64,000 bases of DNA from Bradyrhizobium sp. CCBAU 53421 (GTDB taxonomy: Bacteria; Pseudomonadota; Alphaproteobacteria; Rhizobiales; Xanthobacteraceae): positions 3,410,001 through 3,474,000 of the forward strand of contig NZ_CP030047.1 of assembly GCF_015291625.1 (NCBI RefSeq). The letters are read 5' to 3'. This document shows positions 33,025-41,730 of this stretch, in pieces. A program made the translations under genes and the position numbers. The first letter of the stretch is position 1, and every line of letters begins with the position of its first letter. The notes beneath the pieces are model-generated. The model worked only from the letters and a program-made list of their open reading frames with translations, did no database searches and was not told the origin of the DNA.

Positions 33025-34863
33025 ATGTGTGGTATCGCAGGCATCGTCGATCTGCGCGGCGCCTCCGTGGAGCCGGCCGACATCTCGCGCCTTACCAGCC
33101 TGATTGCGCATCGCGGTCCGTTCGGCGAGGGCACCTGGTTCAACGCAAAGCGAAACGTCGCCTTCGGCCATCGCCGGCTCGCCATCATCGATCCCGGCGA
33201 GGGCGGCTATCAGCCGATGATGTCGGGCGATGGGCGCCATGTGATCGTCTACAACGGCGAGATCTACAACTTCCTCGAATTGCGGCGCGAGCTCGAGGCG
33301 AAGGGCGCGGTCTTCCGCAGCCAATCCGACACCGAGGTGATCCTCGCCGCCTGGCAGGCGTGGGGCGAAGACATGCTGCTGCGCTTCAATGGCATGTGGG
33401 CGCTGGCGATCTATGACACCGTCACAGACGAGCTGTTCCTGGCGCGCGACCGGTTCGGCATCAAGCCGATGCTGTATGCGTTGTCGTCCGAGCGGTTCGT
33501 GTTTGCGTCCGAGCAACGGGCGCTGGCGCGGTGCGGGCTGGTCGAGACGTCGCTCGATATCGACGTGGCGCGGCGGCTGTTGCTTGACCCGTTCGGTATC
33601 GAGGGCAGCGAGCGGACACTGTATTCGCAACTGCGTCGCCTGCAAGGCGGCCACTGCATGTGGTTGCGCCAGGGACGTGTGCAGGTGCGCCGCTGGTGGC
33701 GGACCGTTGATCATCTGCCCGCGATCCCTGACAGCGAAGCCGAACGCGTCGCGCGCTTTCGCGACCTGTTCCAGGACTCGGTTGCCCTGCGCATGCGCAG
33801 CGACGTTCCGATCGGCACCTGCCTGTCCGGCGGCTTCGACTCGTCGGCGGTGATCTGCGCGATGGCGAGCCATGAGAAGGCCGGCATGGGACCGCGCGAC
33901 AGTACCGCCTGGCGGCATGCCTTTGTTGCGACCTTCCCCGGCGCCAGCAATGATGAGCGGCCAATGGCGGAGCAAGCGGCCGCATGGGCCGATGTAGCGC
34001 CGAGCTTTCTCGAGATCGGGCGCTGCGATGCGCTTACCGACCTCGATCGGATCCTCGACGACAACGACGACGTCTATATCGGGCTGCCGAGCGCGCCGTG
34101 GCTGATCTATCGCGAGCTCCGGCGCCAGAACGTCACCGTGTCGCTCGACGGCCACGGGGCGGATGAATTGATGGGCGCCTACCTGCAGGAGGGGCAGTCG
34201 ACTGCGTTCCGGATCCGGAACGCCGCCGCCGCGCTCACGTCACGATCACAGCTGGCGCTGCGCGTCATCGACTTCCTGCGGGCGCAGATGATCAGGCGCC
34301 GGGGACACTATTTCCTGCGGGGAGGCCTGATGGCGATGCCAGCACCGCTGCCGCTGGTCGCCGAGGATGACGCGTTGCCGAGCGCCTGGGGCGCGCTGAA
34401 CCGGCGCCTCTATCGCATGTTCCACTCGACCACGCTGCCGACCATTCTGCGCAATTTCGACCGGCTCTCGATGGCGCATGGGATCGAGGTGCGGATGCCG
34501 TTCATGGACTGGCGGCTGGTGACCTACACCATGGCGCTGCCGGAAACCAGCAAATCGGCCGATGGCATGACCAAGGTGGTGGCGCGGCAGGCGATGGCGA
34601 ATTTGATGCCCGAAAGCATCCGCACCGGGCGCCGCAAGGTTGGCTTCAATTCGCCAATGCCGGAATGGCTGAACGGGCCGCTGGCGGGCTGGACCAGTGA
34701 GCTGCTCGATCGCAATGTCCCGGCATTTGCCGAGTTCGTCGACGAGGCGCCGCTTCGAAAGGTTGTCGGCCACTTGACGGCATCGCATAGCTGGGATTGG
34801 GAATCCGTCGGCCGGATCTGGCCATACCTGAACATGAAATGGATGTTGGCAAGGACCGCGTAA
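33025..34863 (+). CDS. asparagine synthetase (glutamine-hydrolysing)-like amidotransferase, copy 1
   Basis: A 612-residue class II glutamine amidotransferase plus synthetase. MCGIAGIVD supplies the catalytic Cys2; HRGPFGEGTW, GHRRLAIIDP, YNGEIYN and ARDRFGIKP complete the glutaminase half. The synthetase half has the PP-loop LSGGFDSS near residue 272 and DGHGADELMGAY near 376, followed by EVRMPFMDWRL. In surface-polysaccharide loci such AsnB-like enzymes (for example WbpS) are thought to amidate uronic acids rather than make asparagine. It lies 2 bp after the flippase gene and 3 bp before a glycosyltransferase gene. It is one of three copies in the locus. Confidence 0.9.
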   Translation: MCGIAGIVDLRGASVEPADISRLTSLIAHRGPFGEGTWFNAKRNVAFGHRRLAIIDPGEGGYQPMMSGDGRHVIVYNGEIYNFLELRRELEAKGAVFRSQSDTEVILAAWQAWGEDMLLRFNGMWALAIYDTVTDELFLARDRFGIKPMLYALSSERFVFASEQRALARCGLVETSLDIDVARRLLLDPFGIEGSERTLYSQLRRLQGGHCMWLRQGRVQVRRWWRTVDHLPAIPDSEAERVARFRDLFQDSVALRMRSDVPIGTCLSGGFDSSAVICAMASHEKAGMGPRDSTAWRHAFVATFPGASNDERPMAEQAAAWADVAPSFLEIGRCDALTDLDRILDDNDDVYIGLPSAPWLIYRELRRQNVTVSLDGHGADELMGAYLQEGQSTAFRIRNAAAALTSRSQLALRVIDFLRAQMIRRRGHYFLRGGLMAMPAPLPLVAEDDALPSAWGALNRRLYRMFHSTTLPTILRNFDRLSMAHGIEVRMPFMDWRLVTYTMALPETSKSADGMTKVVARQAMANLMPESIRTGRRKVGFNSPMPEWLNGPLAGWTSELLDRNVPAFAEFVDEAPLRKVVGHLTASHSWDWESVGRIWPYLNMKWMLARTA

Positions 34864-34866
34864 CCG

Positions 34867-35961
34867 ATGCGTCTGTTCCAGAATAGCGGTCTCTATCCGT
34901 CCTATCTGCCGCGGCTGAACCAGCTTGCGGCAAAGGCGTCGACCTTCGCGGCGCGTCGCGACGCGTTCCTGCACGATCGCTTCGGCGCCGCGCATTTCCT
35001 CGAGCCCGTGCTCGACGGTGCGCCCGAAGCCTTCTTCACCAATGGCGACGACGAAGTGCTGCAGCGCCAGTGGGCGCGCGAGCAAGGCATGCAGGGCACA
35101 CCAACGCTCGAGGCCATTCTGCTCGCGCAGATCGAGCATCACCGGACCGAGGTGTTCTACAATCTCGATCCGGTGCGTTATCCGAGCGCGTTCGTCGCCA
35201 AGCTTCCGGGCTGTGCGAAGATGTCGCTGTGCTGGCGCGCTGCGCCGTCCGGCAATGCCGACCTGTCCGCCTACGGCGCGGTACTTGGAAACTTCCCCTC
35301 GATCCTCGAGGCATGGCGCAGCAAGGGCTGCCGGGCGGAGCTGTTCTTCCCCGCGATCGATCCTGTGATGGAGCAGTACGGCCACGGCGAACGGCCGATC
35401 GATGTGGCGTTCGTCGGTGGATATTCGCGGCATCACAGCGCGCGCGGCAAGACGCTCGAACAGGTCGCGGCTCTTGCCGCCGATCGCAACATCGTGTTCT
35501 GCCTCGATGCATCGCGGCTGACACGCCTTGCCGAGAGCGCGGTCGGTCGGTTGCTGCCGCTGGGGAAGCACCGTAGGCCCGACGTCATCGCGCGCATAGC
35601 GCGGCTGCCGCTGTTCGGCCGGGACCTCTACGAGCTGTTCGGGTCCGCCAAGATCGTGCTCAACGGCGCCATCGACATGGCCGGCAACGATCGCGGCAAC
35701 ATGCGCTGCTTCGAGGCGATGGGCTGCGGGTCGCTGCTCGTGTCGGATTCGGGCAACTATCCGGAGGCGATGCAGGACGGCGTCACGATGCGCACCTACG
35801 ACGCGCCTGAGAGGGCTGCCGAGGCGATTTCAAGCAGCCTGCAGGATTGGCCGCAATGGGCTGGGATCGCCGCGTCCGGCCGAAGCCGCGTGCAGCAGAG
35901 CTACAGCAAGGGATCGCAGTGGGCCCAGTTTATCGATCTCGTCGCGCGGATCGGGCCGTGA
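34867..35961 (+). CDS. CgeB-like glycosyltransferase
   Basis: A 364-residue protein with a glycosyltransferase GT-B C-terminal half. IDVAFVGGYSRHHSARG opens the second domain and NDRGNMRCFEAMGCGSLLVSDSG resembles the nucleotide-sugar site of the Glyco_trans_1_2/CgeB group, with the Glu in FEAMGCG. The N-terminal half (MRLFQNSGLYPSYLPRLNQL) is specific to this subgroup. No membrane helix is seen. It follows the first asnB-like gene after 3 bp and probably adds a sugar to the surface glycan. Donor and acceptor are unknown. Confidence 0.75.
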   Translation: MRLFQNSGLYPSYLPRLNQLAAKASTFAARRDAFLHDRFGAAHFLEPVLDGAPEAFFTNGDDEVLQRQWAREQGMQGTPTLEAILLAQIEHHRTEVFYNLDPVRYPSAFVAKLPGCAKMSLCWRAAPSGNADLSAYGAVLGNFPSILEAWRSKGCRAELFFPAIDPVMEQYGHGERPIDVAFVGGYSRHHSARGKTLEQVAALAADRNIVFCLDASRLTRLAESAVGRLLPLGKHRRPDVIARIARLPLFGRDLYELFGSAKIVLNGAIDMAGNDRGNMRCFEAMGCGSLLVSDSGNYPEAMQDGVTMRTYDAPERAAEAISSSLQDWPQWAGIAASGRSRVQQSYSKGSQWAQFIDLVARIGP

Positions 35962-35964
35962 TAG

Positions 35965-36066
35965 AGCGGTTTCGAGCGAAGTGGACGCCGGTTCGGGCAA
36001 GGAAAACGCGTCAAAACAACAATCTGGAGCCCCGTTCCGATTCCATCGGAACGGAAAAGGCTCTAG
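35965..36066. repeat. dispersed short intergenic repeat, copy B, with hairpin
   Basis: The first 61 bp match the segment at 29908 at about 50 positions. The copy extends further and ends in a perfect 9-bp-arm hairpin, CGTTCCGAT (36033-36041) and ATCGGAACG (36045-36053) around TCC, followed by AAAAGGCTCTAGA. It is the only real gap in the 31.5-40.4 kb operon, so it may have inserted there or act as a terminator or attenuator. Confidence 0.7.
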
Positions 36067-36108
36067 ACGGTGCACAGTGCCGGCCAGCGGGCGGGCGATC
36101 GGGCCGAG

Positions 36109-36951
36109 ATGATGTCTGCAAGTGATTTGATCCATCAATTGAAATGGGTGGCCGACGGGCTCGCCGTGCCGCTGTTCAGGTTGCGGCCGCGGCCGTTCGG
36201 CCCGGGTTATCAGACGGTCAAGCGCGATACGATCACCGCGGCCATCGATGCGGGTCTGCTTCGGGCCGGGAAGGAGCTTCCGCCCGGCTACGGCGTCGCC
36301 ATGGACGAGCGCGTGGTGGAATATCCCTGGGTCTATGGCCGGTTGAGCAACGTCGGCAAGATGCTGGACGCGGGATCGACCTTCAACCACGACTTCCTGC
36401 TGCAGCGTCCGCCATTGCGCGGCGCGGATCTCACCATCATGACGCTGGCGCCAGAGCGGCGCTGCTACTGGCGTGACGGCTATTCCTATGTGTTCGGTGA
36501 TCTCCGCAAGACGATGTTCGGCGATCAGGTGTTCGACACCGTCGCCAGCATTTCGACGATCGAGCACATCGGCCTCGACAATCAGATGCTTTACACGGGC
36601 GATCCGCGCGACGCCGAGACCGATCGGGACGGCTTTGTTCCGGCGGTGAAGGAGTTCAAACGCATTCTCAAGCCCGGCGGGACCTGCCTGATCTCCGTGC
36701 CGTTCGGCAAACGCGAGAATCTCGGTTGGTATCAGGTGTTCGACCTTGCGATGATCGAACGGATCATCGAGGCATTCGGCGCGGCGTCTCACCATGTCGA
36801 CTATTTCGGCTATTCGCGACAAGGCTGGTCGCGCCAGAGCGCCGCGGCGCTCGCTGACGCTACCGTTTTCGACACCCACACCGGCAAGGGGCAGGGCAAC
36901 GACCTTGCGGCGTCGTCGCGCGCCGTCGCTTGCCTGCAGTTGACGGCATGA
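36109..36951 (+). CDS. SAM-dependent methyltransferase-like protein
   Basis: A 280-residue protein with class I methyltransferase features. [17 protein letters not shown] stands at the SAM motif I position, [17 protein letters not shown] at motif II/post-II, and [18 protein letters not shown] at motif III. Motif I is unusual because the canonical GxGxG is replaced by AGSTFN, so SAM binding should be regarded as probable only. Start codons at 36109 and 36112 are adjacent; an earlier GTG at 36070 lies at the edge of the repeat and is unlikely. Its end overlaps the next gene (ATGA). It probably methylates a sugar or a nucleotide sugar of the locus. Confidence 0.65.
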   Translation: MMSASDLIHQLKWVADGLAVPLFRLRPRPFGPGYQTVKRDTITAAIDAGLLRAGKELPPGYGVAMDERVVEYPWVYGRLSNVGKMLDAGSTFNHDFLLQRPPLRGADLTIMTLAPERRCYWRDGYSYVFGDLRKTMFGDQVFDTVASISTIEHIGLDNQMLYTGDPRDAETDRDGFVPAVKEFKRILKPGGTCLISVPFGKRENLGWYQVFDLAMIERIIEAFGAASHHVDYFGYSRQGWSRQSAAALADATVFDTHTGKGQGNDLAASSRAVACLQLTA

Positions 36952-37517
36952 ACCTCGATTATCTGATCCAGCGCCTGATCGGTCGCGCAACGTGCCGGTT
37001 GCAGCCGGACGCAGCGCTTGGCCGCCATGCCAGGATCAGAAACATCCGCGGCGATTCCGACAAGATCGTCGTCGGCCGCAACAGCCGCATCCTGGGTGAG
37101 CTCCTGACCTTCGCGCATGGCGGCGAGATCAAGATCGGCGAGTGGTGTTATGTCGGCGAAGGAACCCGGATCTGGTCGGCCGCCTCGATTGAGCTCGGCA
37201 ACCGTGTGCTGATTTCGCATTCGGCAAATATCTTCGACAATCTCACGCATCCGCTGCGTTCGGCGGAGCGTCACCGGCAGGTCCAGCAGATTTTCACGCG
37301 CGGACATCCGGACGATATCTCGCTTGACGAGAGCCCGGTCAAGATCTGCGATGATGCCTGGATCGGCGCGGCTGCGATGGTGCTGCGCGGTGTGACGGTT
37401 GGGCAGGGCGCGATCGTCGCAGCCGGCGCGGTCGTGACCAGGGATGTCGCGCCGTTTTCGATCGTGGCCGGCAATCCGGCGGTGCTGGTGAGGGAGCTTG
37501 GCCCCGATGAACGGTGA
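36948..37517 (+). CDS. hexapeptide-repeat acyltransferase (left-handed beta-helix)
   Basis: A 189-residue O- or N-acyltransferase of the maltose/WbbJ acetyltransferase type. The repeats are visible from about residue 38 ([33 protein letters not shown]), interrupted by a loop with the catalytic-type His in DNLTHPL. The helix resumes ([33 protein letters not shown]) before the closing [12 protein letters not shown]. The ATG at 36948 overlaps the preceding stop as ATGA, and it overlaps the next gene by 11 bp. It likely acetylates a sugar using acetyl-CoA. Confidence 0.85.
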   Translation: MNLDYLIQRLIGRATCRLQPDAALGRHARIRNIRGDSDKIVVGRNSRILGELLTFAHGGEIKIGEWCYVGEGTRIWSAASIELGNRVLISHSANIFDNLTHPLRSAERHRQVQQIFTRGHPDDISLDESPVKICDDAWIGAAAMVLRGVTVGQGAIVAAGAVVTRDVAPFSIVAGNPAVLVRELGPDER

Positions 37518-38358
37518 GCGCAAGTTTACCACCTGGGAAGAGGCGGTGGTCTGGCTGCGCAATCAGCCGGAGCAGCGTCAGCTCGTGCTCGACGCATTCT
37601 ACGACGATCCGCTGGTTGGTGCGGCTGAACGCTATTTCCAGAGCTCGGAGTGGCAAGCGGTCGCCGCGCTGCTCGCCGGCCGGTCAGGTACCGCGCTCGA
37701 CGTTGGTGCCGGCCGCGGCATTGCGAGCTACGCGCTCGCCCGGACCGGCTTTGCGGTCACGGCGCTCGAGCCGGACCCCAGCGCGATCGTGGGAGGGGCG
37801 GCGATCCGCGGCCTGGCGCAACAGGCGCAGTTGCCGATCCAGGTGGTTGAGGAGTTTTCCGAGCGGCTGCCGTTCGCCGATGCGACGTTCGATCTCGTGT
37901 TCGCGCGCGCCGTGCTGCACCACACGCGCGATCTCGACGGTGCATGCCGGGAGATGTTTCGGGTGCTGCGGCCCGGTGGCATGCTGATCGCGGCGCGCGA
38001 GCATGTCATCAGCAAGGAGGCGGACCTTCCGCAGTTCCTGGCCCAGCATCCGCTGCATCACCTTTACGGCGGCGAACATGCCTACCTGCTCGATCGCTAC
38101 ACCGGCGCGCTGACCAAGGCCGGGTTTTCCGCGGTCGACACGCTGGCGCCGCTGCAAAGTCCGATCAACCTGTTTCCCTATACGCCGGAGACCCTGAAGG
38201 CCGCGATCGTGACCAAGCTGTCGCAAAGGATTCCGGTGGCGCCGCTGTGGCGAACCGCGCTGGGGTCGCGCCGTGTCTTCGGATCGCTGCTTTCGATGGC
38301 CGAACGTTTCGACAATCGGCCGGGCCGGCTCTACTCCTTTGTCTGTCACAAGGCCTGA
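37507..38358 (+). CDS. class I SAM-dependent methyltransferase
   Basis: A 283-residue methyltransferase with all standard motifs: motif [18 protein letters not shown] near residue 65, acidic loop ALEPDP, motif post-[23 protein letters not shown] near 125, and [18 protein letters not shown]. It belongs to the Methyltransf_11 group. The start overlaps the acyltransferase gene by 11 bp, showing a tight operon, and the epimerase gene follows 3 bp after the stop. Substrate unknown; sugar O-methylation is plausible from context. Confidence 0.85.
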   Translation: MNGERKFTTWEEAVVWLRNQPEQRQLVLDAFYDDPLVGAAERYFQSSEWQAVAALLAGRSGTALDVGAGRGIASYALARTGFAVTALEPDPSAIVGGAAIRGLAQQAQLPIQVVEEFSERLPFADATFDLVFARAVLHHTRDLDGACREMFRVLRPGGMLIAAREHVISKEADLPQFLAQHPLHHLYGGEHAYLLDRYTGALTKAGFSAVDTLAPLQSPINLFPYTPETLKAAIVTKLSQRIPVAPLWRTALGSRRVFGSLLSMAERFDNRPGRLYSFVCHKA

Positions 38359-38361
38359 GCG

Positions 38362-39294
38362 ATGATCGTCTGGGTTACAGGCGCAAACGGGTTCATCGGC
38401 CGCCATCTCGTGCATGAGTTGGCGGGAATGGGCCATGCGGTGCACGGCATCGGACACGGGGCGCTTGACGCAACGGAAGCCCGGCGGCTTGGCTTGCAGA
38501 GCTGGATCAACGGTGAAATCGATGCGGCCAATCTGAATGCGCTCGCAACGGCGCACGGGCTGCCGGCGCGTATCTTTCATCTGGCCGGTGGATCGTCCGT
38601 CGGCGTCTCCATCGAGCGGCCGTTCGAGGATTTTTCACGGACGGTCGCGAGCACCGCGCGCCTGCTGGAATGGCTGCGCGGATCGGCGCCGGACTGTGCC
38701 GTGATCGCGGCGTCGAGTGCGGCAGTCTATGGCGCCGACCATTTCGGCCCGATCGCCGAAAGTGCCGTCGTCACTCCGATGTCGCCGTACGGACAGCACA
38801 AGCTGATGATGGAGCAGATGTGCGCGAGTTACGCGCGGTCGTTCGGCTTGCGATGCACGGTGGTGCGGCTGTTCTCCGTCTATGGGCCCAACCTGCGCAA
38901 GCAATTGCTCTGGGACATCTGCTCGCGGCTCAATGCCAAGGAGCAGGTGCTCACGCTCGGCGGCACCGGCAACGAGATCCGCGACTGGACCGACGTTCGC
39001 GATATCGCAAGGCTGCTCGCAAGCGTCGCGGAAGCGTCGTCGTCACAGGAGACCTTCCGGGTCGTCAATGGCGGTTCGGGCCGCGGGACGAGCGTTGCCG
39101 ACATTGCCGCCGGTCTCATCGGGCAATGGGGCAGCAAGACTGTTGTGCGGCACTCGGGCGTCAGCCGCCCCGGCGATCCCATGAGCCTGTTGGCCGATGA
39201 TGCGATGCTGCGCCAGATCGGCTTCGATTGGCGCATTCCGCTCGATCAGGGGCTCGCCGATTACGTGGCCTGGTTCAAGGGGCAGGCTTCGTGA
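38362..39294 (+). CDS. NAD-dependent epimerase/dehydratase (extended SDR)
   Basis: A 310-residue extended short-chain dehydrogenase acting on nucleotide sugars. The Rossmann motif GANGFIGRH is at residues 6-14, the catalytic Ser is in AASSAAVYG, and YGQHK gives the YxxxK pair near residue 137. VRLFSVYGPNLRKQ and the DWTDVRDIA segment are typical of UDP-glucose 4-epimerase-like enzymes. It lies 3 bp after the methyltransferase gene and overlaps the next glycosyltransferase gene by 4 bp (GTGA). The sugar product is unknown. Confidence 0.88.
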   Translation: MIVWVTGANGFIGRHLVHELAGMGHAVHGIGHGALDATEARRLGLQSWINGEIDAANLNALATAHGLPARIFHLAGGSSVGVSIERPFEDFSRTVASTARLLEWLRGSAPDCAVIAASSAAVYGADHFGPIAESAVVTPMSPYGQHKLMMEQMCASYARSFGLRCTVVRLFSVYGPNLRKQLLWDICSRLNAKEQVLTLGGTGNEIRDWTDVRDIARLLASVAEASSSQETFRVVNGGSGRGTSVADIAAGLIGQWGSKTVVRHSGVSRPGDPMSLLADDAMLRQIGFDWRIPLDQGLADYVAWFKGQAS

Positions 39295-40457
39295 CGCCGC
39301 GCCCCCTGCGGTTCGCATTCAGTCACATTTCGCGGCGGCTTTGGGCCGGCGGATTCAATTATCAGCGCAATCTGTTCACAGCGCTCGACCGGTTCTTGCC
39401 CGGCGAGTTCGCCCCCGTCGTGTTTGCCGGGACCAGGGCCGAAGACAATGAACTCGTGGAGCTTGCCGCGGTACCAGGCGTCGAGATCGTTCGATCGGAA
39501 GCGTTCGACGGACAGCCGGGTCTCGCCGCGGCACTCACGCTGGGTCTCGACCGGGGAGCCGCGGCGGCGTTTCGCTCCGCGCGCGTTGATGTCGTGGTCG
39601 AAGCCGCGCGCTTCTTCGGCTGGCGGCTTCCTGTCCCCGCAGTGGCGTGGATTCCGGACCTGCAGCACCGTTCGCTGCCTCAGCTGTTTCCGAGGACGGC
39701 CCGCTGGCGCCGCGAGATCGGCTTTCGCGTTCAGATCGCATCAGGGCGAACCATCATGCTGAGCAGCGAGAGCGCCTTGCGCGATTTCAGGGCTTGCTAC
39801 CCGCATGCCAGCAACCGGATCAGCGTCGTTCGCTTCGCGACCCAGCCGCCCGCCGCGTTCCTGAACACGGATCCTTCGGAAGTGATCGCGACGTACGGTC
39901 TGCCGGCGAACTACTTCTATCTGCCCAATCAGTTCTATCGCCACAAGAACCATCAGCTGGTCGTCGACGCCTTGACGATCCTGAAGCGTCGTGGGGTCGA
40001 TGTCGTTGTCTGCGCATCCGGCAGCACGGAAGATCGGCGTGAGCCGGGCTACTATGACCTGGTCAACGCCGAGATCCGGAAGCGCGGCCTCGATACGCAT
40101 TTTCGTCACCTCGGGGTGATCCCGTTGCCGCACGTCTATGCGTTGCTGCGGGCTTCCACGGCTCTGCTCAACCCGTCGCGCTTCGAGGGTTGGAGTACGA
40201 CGGTCGAGGAAGCGAAGTCGTTCGGCGTTCCGATGATCCTGTCCGACATCGATGTGCACCGGGAGCAGACCGGCGGCGCTGCGCGCTACTTCGGCGTCGA
40301 TGATCCGGCCGCGCTGGCGGATCATCTTGTTCAGGCAGCCCACGAAGCGCACGGGCCCGTCGTTCGAAACGTCGTTCCAAGCCAGGACGACAATGTCCGC
40401 GCGTTTGCGGCGAGCTTTTCCGCCACCATGCGGCAGGCCGTTCATCAGAATGAATGA
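39291..40457 (+). CDS. glycosyltransferase family 4 protein
   Basis: A 388-residue GT-B glycosyltransferase of the GT4 type. The C-terminal domain starts around YFYLPNQFYRHKNHQLVVDAL and contains VICAS-like strands, FRHLGVIPLPHVYALLRAS, and the donor-binding E-x7-E segment NPSRFEGWSTTVEEAKSFG. The GTG start overlaps the stop of the epimerase gene (GTGA), and the frame-open extension to 39228 lies inside that gene. It is the last gene of the first + strand block and is convergent with the gene at 40559. Confidence 0.87.
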   Translation: MTPRPLRFAFSHISRRLWAGGFNYQRNLFTALDRFLPGEFAPVVFAGTRAEDNELVELAAVPGVEIVRSEAFDGQPGLAAALTLGLDRGAAAAFRSARVDVVVEAARFFGWRLPVPAVAWIPDLQHRSLPQLFPRTARWRREIGFRVQIASGRTIMLSSESALRDFRACYPHASNRISVVRFATQPPAAFLNTDPSEVIATYGLPANYFYLPNQFYRHKNHQLVVDALTILKRRGVDVVVCASGSTEDRREPGYYDLVNAEIRKRGLDTHFRHLGVIPLPHVYALLRASTALLNPSRFEGWSTTVEEAKSFGVPMILSDIDVHREQTGGAARYFGVDDPAALADHLVQAAHEAHGPVVRNVVPSQDDNVRAFAASFSATMRQAVHQNE

Positions 40458-40558
40458 GTCGTCGGTAAGGTAGAGGCCGAGCCCGGGTCACGATTGGCCG
40501 AGGACAACTGGCGAAGCGGGCGATACACGACCCGCAATCTGATTCCTTGTCGTTGCCC

Positions 40559-41704
40559 TTAGTCGGCGCTCGGGGTCAGTTCAAACTTGCTGTCGGGGCT
40601 TTCGTAGGCGCCGAGCATCGCCTTCGCGATCAGCTTCGGATTGTGCCATCGTTCGACATAGCGTCGCGACGCCTGGCCACGCGTGGACCATTCCGACCTT
40701 CGATCAAGAATGGCGGCAATGCTTTCGACGAGGTTTCCCGGGCTCAGTCTGTAGACGGGCAACTCGCGCCTTATGGCATCCGGAACGAACTTCATATCTT
40801 CTTCCCGGATGTAGCATGCGGCCGGCTTTCCCATCGCCATCATCTCAACGGCAAAGCCTCCGTACCAGCCGGCCAGCACCTGGTCGATGGCGAGGTCAGC
40901 CGATCGGTAGATATCCAGCGCCTGCTCGTGGCTGGTCTTCTCGACTAGGATGAGGTCGAAGTCGTAGCGCGAGCGCAATTGCTCCAGCGCGTTCAGGATC
41001 ATCGGTGTCCCCTTGATCCGGCCGGCGGTCGGGGCATGGACGATCCTTGGCCGCCTCTGTTCGGAAGGCGGCACAATTTCGAACTTCTCGATCTCGACGT
41101 TTGAGTATGGGAGAAACTGGCCGTTCGGCACGATGTGGCCGAGCTCCGGATTCAGATAGAAGACCCGATCGAACAGCGGCAGGACCTTTTCGATCAGGAA
41201 GTGCCGCCGATGGTCGAGAGCGTCCGTGCATCGCTGATACAGCTCGCAGTGTTGCGGGGCGCACATCGTCCATTCGTTTCGCCTGTTTCCCTCGGCCGCC
41301 AGCCGGACATCACAGCCTTGCAGGGTCATGAACAGCTTCTTGTCGAACAAGCGGGCGGCGTGCAGGTCTGCGGTCGCCAATCTGTTGATCGCGTCCGTTA
41401 TCAGCGATACCCGCGAGAGCAGTGAGCCCGGCGCGGAGAGGGGGAAGCCCGGCGACAGAAAGGTCTGTCCGAAATAGTAATGCAGAACATCGTAGCGCCA
41501 CTGGTTCGCCAGTCCGAACGCTGCGCTGCGAATAGCCGTTTCGAGAAATCCGGCGTCCTTTTCCGACAGCATCCGGTCGGCCTGATATCCGAGCCATGTG
41601 TCGTTTCGAACGACCACGTCGCTGGATGCACCGAGCTGCCGCTCGGCGCGGGACAGCACCCAGGGCTGATTTCCGACATTGACTGGTCCGTGCAGGATTC
41701 TCAT
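40559..41704 (-). CDS. GT4-like glycosyltransferase with Cys-rich insert
   Basis: A 381-residue GT-B protein. It begins MRILHGPVNVGNQPWVLSRA, typical of the N-terminal acceptor domain. A four-Cys cluster (C131, C148, C153, C159; LQGCDVR then CAPQHCELYQRC) follows. The donor domain begins RIVHAPTAGRIKGTPMILNAL and contains AGWYGGFAVEMMAMGKPAACY in place of the usual E-x7-E. Two other proteins in the locus (41731 and 62044) carry comparable Cys clusters at the same place. The insert may bind zinc; this is inference. It is the second gene of the - strand pair, 26 bp after its neighbour. Confidence 0.8.
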   Translation of the reverse strand: MRILHGPVNVGNQPWVLSRAERQLGASSDVVVRNDTWLGYQADRMLSEKDAGFLETAIRSAAFGLANQWRYDVLHYYFGQTFLSPGFPLSAPGSLLSRVSLITDAINRLATADLHAARLFDKKLFMTLQGCDVRLAAEGNRRNEWTMCAPQHCELYQRCTDALDHRRHFLIEKVLPLFDRVFYLNPELGHIVPNGQFLPYSNVEIEKFEIVPPSEQRRPRIVHAPTAGRIKGTPMILNALEQLRSRYDFDLILVEKTSHEQALDIYRSADLAIDQVLAGWYGGFAVEMMAMGKPAACYIREEDMKFVPDAIRRELPVYRLSPGNLVESIAAILDRRSEWSTRGQASRRYVERWHNPKLIAKAMLGAYESPDSKFELTPSAD

Positions 41705-41730
41705 GCGTGTATGTTCAGGGCCGCACCGGG

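Noticed and set aside
33025..34863. Housekeeping asnB
   Set aside because: Three AsnB-like copies are interleaved with glycosyltransferase genes, so a glycan-modifying role is more economical than three asparagine synthetases, although sequence alone cannot exclude the latter.
40458..40558. Intrinsic terminator between the convergent glycosyltransferase genes
   Set aside because: Only weak 5-bp arms (GCGGG and CCCGC) with a long loop and no T-run are present.
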